Source of the DNA: Ignelater luminosus
Lineage: Eukaryota; Arthropoda; Insecta; Coleoptera; Elateridae
Reading direction: 5' to 3'
Length of the DNA: 64,000 nucleotides
Assembly (NCBI GenBank): GCA_011009095.1
Contig: VTPC01090691.1
Span: 82,082-146,081 of the forward strand
The notes below the pieces were generated by a model. It saw nothing but the letters and a program-made list of their open reading frames with translations, had not been told where the DNA came from and did no database searches. Of the stretch, positions 10,915 through 20,220 are shown one piece after another. Within the stretch, counting starts at the first letter, position 1. Each line of letters opens with the position of its first letter. A program made the position numbers and the translations under genes.

Positions 10915-11797
10915 CATATCATGTGCTTTATCGACTTAGAAAAAGCATTTGAAAGGATAAGAAGAGAAAAGTACGAAAAGCACTAGAAAGAAGAGGTATA
11001 GATAAAAGGAATATTGAAGTAATACAATCAATGTACAAAAATAACAGCGATATAGTTAGAACCAACAATAAAGAATCAAGAAAATTCGAAACAAAGGTAG
11101 GAGTTAAACAAGGCTGTCTGTTTATTCTCAGTAATATTAGACGAAACAATAAAAGAACCAAAGAAAAAGATGAAGACATTAAAATTGGGATATTGGCAAA
11201 TGGAACAAATAGAAATAAACCAACTTATGTTTGCAGATGATATAACTATAATGGCAGATACAGAAAATAATCTACAGCACAATCTAGAAGTGTTAGAACA
11301 AGAATTGAAGAAAATAAACACGAAGATAAATATAGTAAAACAAAAAGCATGATAATGTCAAAAGAAAATAAATCACATAATATACGACTACAAGGAAAAC
11401 AAATAGAACAAGTAAAAAGTTTTGAATAGTTAGGATCAATATTCGAAAGTAATGGAAAAATAGAAAAGGAAATCCACGATAGAATGGGAAAAACAGTAAG
11501 GATGTTTAATGTGATGAAGACGACATTTTTAGGGAAGAAGGAGATACCCAGTACAATAAAAACAGAAGTAGATAAAAAAAGTGCTAAAACCGACAATCAT
11601 GTTTAGCAGTGAAACATGGACATTAGCAGAGAAATTTAAAACACGCCTGAATGCAATAGAAATGACGAATAAAAAATAAAACTAATAGAGACATGATAAA
11701 AAATGAAGAATATCGGAGAAAACTACAAATAGAACCCATATATGAAACAATAGTAGAAGGACAATTAAGGTGGTTTGGACACGTGTGTCGTTTCACA
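10915..11797 (+). mobile_element. LINE, forward 3' half of the same copy
   Basis: Plus-strand continuation of the LINE whose 5' half lies inverted to the left. In order: MCFIDLEKAFERIRREK (palm motif A), KFETKVGVKQGCL (motif B), INQLMFADDITIMADT (the catalytic F/YADD block, about 11215-11260), then YLGSIFESNGKIEKEIHDR-like text and PTIMFSSETWTLAEK with RLNAIEM, and finally LRWFGHV at about 11768-11790. A handful of stops and frameshifts interrupt it. The normal last 50 or so residues, 3' untranslated region and tail are missing, cut off where the next, oppositely oriented LINE begins at about 11798. That loss is probably a later deletion or insertion event rather than part of the original integration. 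Confidence 0.9.
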
Positions 11798-12595
11798 ATT
11801 CGTCCATAAAACAGGCCAAACGAACTGGTAACCGATAAACTTCGGTAGTTCTTATTATTGGTCCGGTCACCCTTTTTAAATAATGATATTATGTGGGCTA
11901 ATCTCCACTCATCTGGAACCCTCTGACTGTTAATGCACATTGTAAATAATTTAGCTACCATGTGATATAATTTGTGCGATCCATGTTTTATTAATTCGGC
12001 TGGTATTCCTCCTAGACCTGGTAATTTGCCATTTTTTAGAAATTTAATTTTGCTCTGAACATGTTCTGCTGCTAACGTTATAGGTTCACCTTCATCATTG
12101 ATTAATATAGTAGCAGTTTCCGTGTTTGGTGTAAAGGCTTGGCGTTCTTCTTTAAAGAGGCTTGCAAAGTATTGGTTTCGAGGGTCTTCACTGATAATGT
12201 CTGTTTTGACCTTTTCTTTCACGGGTGCTTTTACGTTCCTGATAAATTTCCAAATCTCTATACAACGTTTACCTCTTATGTACGTGTCTATCTCCGAGCA
12301 TTTCAGTTTCTATGCCTTCTCTCTTTCTACCCTTATTTTTGTCTCTTTTTGTATCTATCTGTATTCTTTTTGATTATTGTCATTATTTGTATTTAACCAC
12401 TTCAAGTATGCTTTTTTTTTCTTTTCTGTTTGTTCTTTAATTTTTTCGCACCACATAGTGTTCTTGTTTTTTGGTCTATTTTCACTATTAGCCAAAATTT
12501 CCGTGGCTGCCTCGTGTATATTGTCCGTAATATGTTTATAGAGATCTTCTACTGTATTATACGTATTTTTGCTTGGAGTTTTATTGCGCATTCAA
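11798..12595 (-). mobile_element. Second LINE family, truncated reverse transcriptase
   Basis: Minus-strand fragment of a different LINE family. It starts with a linker (NKNTMWCEKIKEQTEKKKK, AYLKWL) near 12420-12480. It continues with IWKFIRNVKAPVKEKVKTD, NQYFASLFKEERQAF, LKNGKLPGLGGIPAELIKHG, VPDEWRLAHIISLFKKGDR and NYRSLSVTSSFGLFYGRI. The rest of the palm, thumb and C terminus are absent. The family's usual GKAPG motif reads GKLPG here. The longest open frame covers about 190 codons, with a break between the linker and the polymerase part. Its 3' side is fused to the 3'-truncated forward half of the neighbouring LINE. Confidence 0.85.
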
Positions 12596-12647
12596 CAACA
12601 CTTTTTCTTTATTGTTTTGTACTAGGTTGCTTACGCCTAACGCCACA

Positions 12648-12725
12648 ACCCCCATTTGGAGGACCTATTATTCAGCCGCCCATTGTGGGATACTGAAGCT
12701 GTTGATAGCCGCCCATTTTGTATCA
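12648..12725 (+). repeat. Three subterminal repeats, left side
   Basis: Three related 16-18-bp copies: ACCCCCATTTGGAGGA, GCCGCCCATTGTGGGA and GCCGCCCATTTTGTATCA. The last two start 33 bp apart. They are GC-rich compared with the surroundings. An inverse copy lies at 14351-14368 beyond the gene remnant. Confidence 0.5.
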
Positions 12726-12848
12726 GACGCTGTCTATTTGCTTGTTTGGTCCGCGGGAAGTATTTGATTTTCCTCCTACCACCCATATCTGAAAGGTATT
12801 TCCCTATCTGCTACCTGAGGACGCGCCCTCTAGGGGTTACAAGCTTCC

Positions 12849-14180
12849 TTTAGACAATATGCCAATAGTAATAGCAAGTGAAGTTAAAATACATAATGAA
12901 ATTGATTTCGATAATTCCTCATCTAACCACAAAGATTACTCTGACCAACGCAAAGAAGAAGAAGAAGATGAACATTTAACAGCTATAATCGAGGGCCCAT
13001 AAATGATACTGTTGAATCCGAAACGTCTGGTTCAAGTTCAAAAAAAGCGACGAAAATTATTACCCAAATGCTGATGACACAAACGACAATTCTGATATTG
13101 AATCTGACGGTACTGGATTGCACAGTAACTAAAGTAATACGAAAATAAATATTACAGAAAACATTCAAGAAGCGGAATGGGGAGACATGGATGAAGGACA
13201 AAAAAGGAGAAAGATTAGGGATAAAAATCAATGGAAAAGAATAAAAAACCAAGAACTGAGAATAAAAGGAGAAATCTGTTTAGGGTTTTCTCGTGCCAAA
13301 AACAAAACTTTTGTTCAGCCAGAATTATTGTGGAACGTTGTTTATCAAAGATGTGCCTAAAATCAAAAAACAAGTTCTGTAATTCCTTTAGCAAAGACAC
13401 TAGCAACAAAATTTTTACCGATTTTTGGAAGTAATGACATTGGACCAAAGAAAGGTTTTTGTGTCAGGGCAAGCACCTACTGGAAAAACTATAGAAAAAG
13501 AAGAAAACAGGCGTGGAGATACCATGGTTTATAGACCTAACGATGATAAAAAGTTAGTACAAGTCCAGCTGATCATTAAGGTACATGCTACTGGATCATA
13601 GAAGTTGATTGTGGTTTACAGGCCTCTCTACCTACATATGTTTCATGTGCAATAGATTATTTGGAAAGACACTGTCTTGACAAAAAGATTCCCATTATTA
13701 TCTACTCAGACGGATGCACAAGTCAGAATAGAAATAATATCATGGCTAACGCTAAACTTTGCAATGGTCCGCAATGTGCAAAGAAAGGAAATTAAAAGAA
13801 TAGGGTAATCGAAGTACCTAGTGATTATGTAAAAGCATCTAAAGAAGCTAGAAAACAACCGAAGCCTTACGAAGTTATTCAGCTAACCTAAGATTTTTTT
13901 AAAGATTATACAAAACCAGAATTCTTGCCATATTACACGATCAGACCTGGCCGAGATAATGTGGTAATTGATGTCAAGACGTTGCTATACGACCCTCAAG
14001 GCAAAATCAGGTAAAATTAAATTTTAAGGCAGACGAAAACCTGTAGTCACTAGTCTTAGGCGAAATACAGACCGTCCGCAATTTAGAGGATTTCGCTGGG
14101 ACTTTTTTTGGCAAGGATTATACTATTTTGGACCACCGCTTACCGCTAGTTGCCTTACCGTTTGCAACATTAAACTAATT
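12849..14180 (+). pseudogene. Decayed gene of an arthropod 'SDGC..QNRN' family
   Basis: Degenerate plus-strand coding sequence. It starts acidic (an EEEE run near 12955-12970), then reads WGDMDEGQKRRKIRDKNQW, GEICLGFSRAKNK, a Cys-containing LKSKNKFCNSFSKDTSNKIF with TDFWK, and DQRKVFV. After a large internal loss it continues CAIDYLERHCLDKKIPIIIY, SDGCTSQNRNNIMANA, VPSDYVKASKEARKQPKPYE and IRPGRDNVVIDVKTLLYDP. These match, from memory, a multi-copy family of uncharacterised arthropod proteins often labelled with a domain of unknown function (probably DUF7869). A hydrophobic strand ending in Asp (IIIYSDGC) followed by QNRN suggests an RNase H-like nuclease fold, which is inference. Several stops and frameshifts and the missing centre make it non-functional. 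A second, complementary remnant lies at 62030-63070. Confidence 0.75.
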
Positions 14181-14350
14181 AGTAATTAGTCGTACTGCCA
14201 CTTCTTTATACAGTTCTCGCTTAATCACATTTTTCTTCCCCCAACCTCCCTAAGATCAACTAAAGCAGATTAAGCGTCGCGTTTCATCGCAAAATGTCCT
14301 ATGGGAGATATTTTAGAAAGTCAAGAGTCGCATTTCGAGCCCTGCTAGCC

Positions 14351-14368
14351 TGCCTACAATGGGCAGTG
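14351..14368 (-). repeat. Subterminal repeat, right side (inverted)
   Basis: Reverse complement of TGCCTACAATGGGCAGTG matches the left repeats through the core GCCCATTGTRGG (11 of 12 identical to the copy at 12675-12690, with R = A or G at the variable base). Confidence 0.45.
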
Positions 14369-14482
14369 ACCGCAAAGTCTCACTTTTCTAGACAACTCTA
14401 TACATCTTCTATTGTATTTAAGGGTTAGACAAAAAATACCTTTTTTGAGACAATCCAGATTATAGAGGGGGTTATTCTTAAT

Positions 14483-14640
14483 ATGATTGAAACCTACCCC
14501 TCTACTAGCGTACGAAAAATATCAAATCGTGTTGGGTTACTCAAATGAGTGTGTCAAATACTATTCGTCAAAAACAACTTGTAGAGTCTATCGTTAAGAT
14601 TTAGGAAGTTCAAACTGCAATTTTCAAAAGAGGCTTCTCA
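14483..14640 (+). pseudogene. Possible transposase helix-turn-helix remnant
   Basis: An ATG-started stretch reading MIETYPSTSVRKISNRVGL, then after a frame change SVSNTIRQKQLVES. This resembles the second helix-turn-helix of mariner-type transposases (S-T-R-x-I-A-x-x-L-G-x-S-x-x-T-V-x-R). It is only about 35 residues with no catalytic domain nearby, so it may be chance similarity. Confidence 0.25.
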
Positions 14641-14815
14641 CATCAAATCTTGAAAATCTATAACAATATCTCCATCTACTCGGAAAGAAGTTACAGCAAT
14701 TGCTGAAAAGGCAACAGTCCATTAAACGCACATAATGTTACTTCATGATCAATGTGCATAACCGCTCATGCAATGTGTTTATCTCTAACATGAATTTTTA
14801 TTTACTTAATGCTTT

Positions 14816-15220
14816 CTAGTATTTTATTATATTATCTTGTTTAATTGTAATTGTTATTTTCAATTTAGTTACACTTGATGCAACCAGATTTTTAGTGCGT
14901 ATCATCGACCAATATGTCGTCGTCACCTTAAGTTCTTGGAGGTGACACGCGAAATATTTGCCTTTCTTAGCAGAAATGATGAAGAAAAAAACCTGACTTT
15001 GGGCCGCTACAGGTGATCCATTGGAGGGCGTAGCCCGACCCGTGTTTATAATTAGATGTTTGAGAAGGTTAAAGGATTTTTTTAAGCTATCTATAGTCAC
15101 CGCAAGCGATTTGTTGGCTGGTCCGCAGTTCCGTTTAAGATGAATAAAAGGTGGCTCAGAACAGCAAATTTCACAGTGTTTCAGTTCACTCAGCCGACTC
15201 AATAGCTTCAGCACCAGCAA
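14816..15220 (-). other. Unrecognised 134-codon open frame
   Basis: The second longest uninterrupted frame not assignable to an element. It contains a CEICCSEPPF cysteine cluster near its start and otherwise has no motif I know. Codon use and composition resemble the AT-rich surroundings, and no splice or start context supports it. It could be part of an unidentified element or a chance frame. The region 14371-14815, which holds only the possible helix-turn-helix remnant, shows nothing else. Confidence 0.15.
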
Positions 15221-15562
15221 CGACCTCCAGAATCGTTACGATGCTTCCGACTTTTTTCTTTCAACCTAAACCTTTGTTCATTCAACAAATAGTTTTGCTT
15301 TATTTGTTTATAAATAAATAAAACTCAACCTATTCAGCAAAGAGTAACAAAAGGGCCAAAAAAGAAAAATAACGTCACCAAAAAGAAAATGAATAGCAAT
15401 AAATAAAAATAAAACCAATCAGAAAAGATTATTAAAAAAAATTCTTTAAAATAAATAAAAAACTTATTGAAAAACTCTTTTGTTTTAGCAGAAGAATTAA
15501 ATAATCGAAAGAAACCAGCTAACTTCGAAAGGCCAAATTACAATTGTAAATTACACTGTACG

Positions 15563-15676
15563 TAGAGGTTGGGTTAGAGGTTAGGTTAGAGGCTAGGTTA
15601 GAGGCTAGGTTAGAGGTAGGGTTAGAGGTTAGGTTAGAGGTTAAATTAGAGGTTAGGTTAGAGGTTTGGCTAGAGG
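15563..15676 (+). repeat. 12-bp tandem array, TTAGAGGTTAGG type
   Basis: Nine 12-bp units plus a half unit, each TAGAGG followed by a variable hexamer, most often TTAGGT. There is no length variation over 114 bp. The unit contains the arthropod telomere pentamer TTAGG, so it may be a diverged interstitial telomere-like repeat or an unrelated minisatellite. The interval 15221-15562 before it is A-rich and otherwise featureless. Confidence 0.9.
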
Positions 15677-15713
15677 ATATTGCGAACTAGGCATAGTTGA
15701 AACCCCAATTTTA

Positions 15714-15876
15714 CGTGTATGCCAGAAAATATCCGTGCCGAGAGAAATCTACGCCAGGAGATATACTTGCCGGGAAAGATCTGTGCCGAAAGATATCCAT
15801 GCTGGGAAAAGTCCATGCCGGGAAAAGGCCCCCGGGAGACGTCTGTGCTGGGAGAAATCCGCCGGAAGATGCCCGC
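15714..15876 (+). repeat. 16-bp-period minisatellite
   Basis: About ten units close to ATCCRTGCCGGGAAAR, most of them 16 bp (15731-15746, 15747-15762, 15763-15778 and so on), with two shorter 14-bp units near 15827 and 15857. It is GC-rich against the surroundings and lies only 38 bp after the 12-bp array. Open frames in several phases across it are artefacts of the repeat, because 16 is not a multiple of three and the units lack stop codons. Confidence 0.9.
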
Positions 15877-15886
15877 AACCCGTTGC

Positions 15887-18800
15887 CATTCCACGAGTCT
15901 GGGCGCTGCAGCCTTGAAGCAGATGAAGCGATAATCAAAGACGGAAAGGGCGAAGGTTTGGTAGGAGTGGTTGAGGGTGTGTTTGTGGTTTCTTAGTTTC
16001 AAGAGAAGGTTTTCAAAAACGTAGTGACCAAGTACACAGCGGTGGGAAATAACCGGAGACGGCTGCCCCGCAATTGGAGATAAATGTTTCGGGCACATGT
16101 TCAGGTATTTCAAAACGATCACCTAGGTCTTGTTGTACTGTACATACCGAAGAGTAGAGTCGATCCCGTGAGACCAGTGCTCTCCGAGGTATCCGTATCC
16201 TGCTTGGTGTACGACTTTAACGATGATAATCTGCACCCCCACTATGATTCGCAACGAGTGACCCTACTGACGTCATTCTAACAAATGAATTCAGTTTGAT
16301 GAGTTAAGAAGTCACTGAATTACTCAGTTCAAGAAATTAAGAATGAGTTTATCTATCTCTAGTAGATAGTAATTGCCCCGTAATAATGGTTTCAGATCTT
16401 TTCGTTCCCAAGATGCAAAACGATTTAAATATAGTAGAATAAGCAGAAAGGCGCATTCAGAAACGCTGAACGGCTTAGGCTCTAACTAAACAGGTTTCCT
16501 GAAAGTAATGACTGACATACCACTGAAAAACATTGCTGACGAATTTAGTCAGTGTCTAGATTGAAACCTAGCGTAAAGACATTTCTTTAACCTCAAATTT
16601 GATTCAACCTCGAATCAAAAAAGTCCAGTACCATGTGCGCACAACATTGTGAAAGCAGTAGCAGCAGCAGAGTCATTTAGGGAGTCGTACTGTGCTTGTG
16701 GCTGAATTAAACGGCTGAACGTGCCCGTATTGTTCGCTTTAGTTTAGGAATACTACACGACGCGACGTGAAGAAAACATGCGTTGAACAAATTTTATACT
16801 TTTATTTAAATAAGACTAATCAATGCAAAAAGAAGACGAATCGCCACCTTGCGAGGTACGTTATAATGTTATCATAAAATGGTACAAAGCAACTAAACAA
16901 AGTGTGAGTGAATGTGTTTAATAACTAGGATGCTCCAGGTCAGTGCCTAAACGAAAAGTTGCGCCTTGAACAGGTAGACCTTTTAATCATCAGATCAAAG
17001 AGCTGGAAATTCAAGCCCGAACAAAAACATTTGTTCCGCGTTACTTTAAAAATCAGGAAGTAATTACAAAGGTTATTCAATTCGGTTATCAATGAGACTC
17101 GTACTTTGTAAGGTTTCTATTTTAGATATGTCCTTCTTTTTATCAGCGGATGATCCATTCGATCAAACGCCAAAATTGGTACGAAAACAGCTGGCAAACA
17201 AAATTGATACTGTTCCAATAATTTATAAAGATTTCCAAAAATCTAAAATTTTTGGCTTGGAACGGTTTCAATTTTGATTTTTCTTGGTGCACTTAAAACA
17301 CAAAGCTTCTCTGTAGAGGGTATTGACCATACCGAAGTAAGTTCTAGAACCAGTTGCAGAGAGTGAACATAAATTCAAACCACGCTAGAAGGCCAAAATA
17401 AGTCAAACTTTCTTTAGCTTATTTTTGTTCCTATCCAATCTTATAAAAACATAAACTGCTTAAGGGTAGGTATTGTTCATGTTTTATAAGATACCTCTGA
17501 AAATTGCACCTTTATCGTGTTGAGAATTATCTCTTAGATTGAAAATAAGAAAATGAGAAAAGAAGATTTGAAAAACCTTGCTACTGTACTGTTCTGATTT
17601 GGGATGGGTTTTTGTTTGTCTCCAACTCGATATATGGCATACACGAATTACAATTGTTTGGTAGCAACTGAAATGCTCGAGAAAAATTTTATCAGATAAT
17701 TGTCATGCGAAGATATAATTTAACATAACTAGCAATACTGAGAAACTGGTAAGAAACATTAAAACAATCAAAAACATCAAAACATATTCATGATATCGCA
17801 TTTGAATAATTAAAGGTGATCCATTTTCGATTTTAAAAATATTTGCAAATTAAACATCTCTGACATATCATACCTGTTTCTTCCTTCTACCTCTCATGTT
17901 AGTTTCATAATAAGAAACAAAAAAATACTTTATGCAAGACATATTTATTCAACCAATATATTCCGAATAATTTTTAAATTAATAGTCCAATAACCTCAAC
18001 TTCCATTAAGAGTTTGATGGTCTTTGAATATTAAATCTTATTAGTTAGTAGCTAAAAACATACACTGACGAATCCCTTGATTATCTAAAATGAAAAAAAA
18101 GACTAAATGGTGTAGGAACCCTGCAATTCTTAATAACATAAATATTTCCTATAATAATTTAAAAATTGCTAGTCTATAACATAAAGATTTCTTGTTAGGT
18201 GTGATATGCGTTTAACCATGTTCATTTCTGAGCACACACAGGTGTCCATAAAAATAATTAATCAAACTCCCTAAAAATTTCTAATGAGTTAGCACCGTTT
18301 AAGCCATTAACAAGTCAAAAATTTAAATTGCCGGACAGAATATTTGACACCGATAAATCAAATTAAGAATTTATGGCGTGGTATAACTCTTACGCTGCTT
18401 CCTTCACTATTACACGTCCATTTAGGTTTCCAACATGATAATTAATTCGCGGAATCGTTAAAAAAAACTGAAAAAATCGTCATATTTAACGCGAACCATG
18501 CCAAGTTGGTAAGTCGACTGTATATACCAGCAGGAATATTCAATGAATTACACCGTAGCAACGGAGCGGAACCTGAACTATAAAGAATTATATAATTTTT
18601 ATAATCCGAAAAAAAGTGGGGTTATAAAAGATGCACTTCAGTGGTTCATTTTTAACATAAAACTGTAATTAATTTAATATATCCTGTGGGGTGTTAATTT
18701 CCACTCTTCCTGTTGTTGTTCAAAGAATCATCCAAACGAAAACTGTGTTAAATGAGTGCATGGTGTATACAAAAAAAAAAGAAATTGCCTAAATAAATTA

Positions 18801-20218
18801 TCAGGTTATAAAAATTTCTTCACATTAAGGAGAGTATAATTTAAGTCTTAAAATGTAATTTTCTTGTTTTATGGCTGCATGAGAGTGCGATTATTTTATA
18901 ATTAACTATGGTAGAAATAATTAATGGAACTCTTTTTCACCGCAAAATAGAACTTCTGTCGCAAATTTTGATGTTGAAATAGAGAAAATTACTTATTACC
19001 GTTTCTTCTTATTAATTTCGTGTTTTAGTTCTTTTAATTAACCATTGTTCAGTGCAATTACATATGTGAAGTTGATAAATTCTTCAAAACTATGAATAAA
19101 AGGTTTTCGAAATTGTAAAGATTATTCGAGAAGTAGTAACTACATTTGTAATACGAAAAACGCAAAAGGGAAGAAATTTAACAACTATTTAAAGTCACAG
19201 AAAGATTTACTTACATTTACTCGCGTATATTAGAGTACTGAGCTTTAAGAACTAAATTGGGATCTATGCTGAGTTAATATAATCTAAAAGGTGCAACAAT
19301 CCGTAAAACACTACCCATTGTCACGGGTACAATTTCGATTTGCAGTAGTCTGACAAATGAAAGATTGTCTGGATTTACTTCAGAATACAACATCACGGTT
19401 CTAGACGTTCAGAGTTTACATTAAGATTATTTGCTTTTAACTAATGGAAAGTTAAGAAGTAATAAAACAATAAGACAGAAACTGACAGCAAAAAGAGCTG
19501 AACAGTTAAATGACATTTAAAACTAAATCTAAAGAATGCAACTACAATAACTGATTATAAAATGCAGTAGTAGTTATAAAAACATTTAAAGCATACCTAG
19601 CTAGCAAAATGTGAATTAAGAGCAAATTACTTTTAGAAAATGAAAAAACAATACACTAATTTCTTAAGGATACAAATTAAAATCCAAGATAATGTGTTTA
19701 GAATGTTATGAATGTCTAAAAGATGAAACATTTTTTATGGCCGTCGACTTCAAATCCGAATTTCTAGACCTTTGAAGGGGGTATTTGGCATCTTTCCTGT
19801 TACTGTCTTTCGTTTAAAGCTCTACTAGTCGACCTTCTTTACACTCCAACACTAGTCTGATCTTTAGAACTAAACACAAGTTCTTTTAAACACAAGCAAT
19901 AAATAAAAACAATTCAATTAATGCATCCGAACACTTTATGAAAGGCCAGCGGCTTCTGTAATAAAATACTTAGATTTATTTAATTAGAACACTAAACCAA
20001 ATTTACTATACTAGTACCTAATTACTTATCACCCACTACATCTAATAATCACCATAACACAACCTTTCGTCAGATATTTCTATTACAAAAGCAAACAAAA
20101 AGAACAAAGAAATCAAGCACTCCTTTAACTATTTGAAATTTAATTCGTTGCAATCATGCTTTTAAATAATTTCGTATGGCATAAGCACAAAACACTTTTC
20201 ATAAACAGACTTGATTTA
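15887..20218. other. Long region without recognised gene
   Basis: 15890-16290 is moderately GC-rich and may belong to the same unidentified element as the minisatellites, but its frames (for example 16084-16281, 65 codons) match nothing I know. A CRE-type palindrome TGACGTCA occurs at 16268-16275. From about 16300 to 20218 the sequence is AT-rich; the open frame at 17092-17277 has no motif. I see no terminal repeats, RNA genes or exons. Confidence 0.4.
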
Positions 20219-20220
20219 TA

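Larger units (their letters stand above)
12641..14370 (+). mobile_element. Putative DNA element around the SDGC/QNRN gene remnant
   Basis: Limits are set by related short repeats on the two sides of the gene remnant: three on the left (12648-12663, 12675-12690, 12708-12725; core GCCGCCCATTGTGGGA) and one inverted on the right (14351-14368, CCTACAATGGGC). Such subterminal repeats are typical binding sites of a DNA transposon's own transposase. I infer that the gene is, or was, the enzyme of this element. No exact termini or target duplication were identified, so the outer limits are approximate. Confidence 0.45.

Noticed and set aside
10056-12853. Many open frames on the strand opposite the LINE halves
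   Set aside because: They are antisense shadows of A-rich LINE coding sequence.
15563-15876. Possible CRISPR-like array
   Set aside because: Units are contiguous, without spacers, and the DNA is eukaryotic; these are minisatellites.
15666-15996. Overlapping open frames in four reading phases
   Set aside because: They run through a 16-bp GC-rich minisatellite with no stop codons; the peptides are repeat artefacts.
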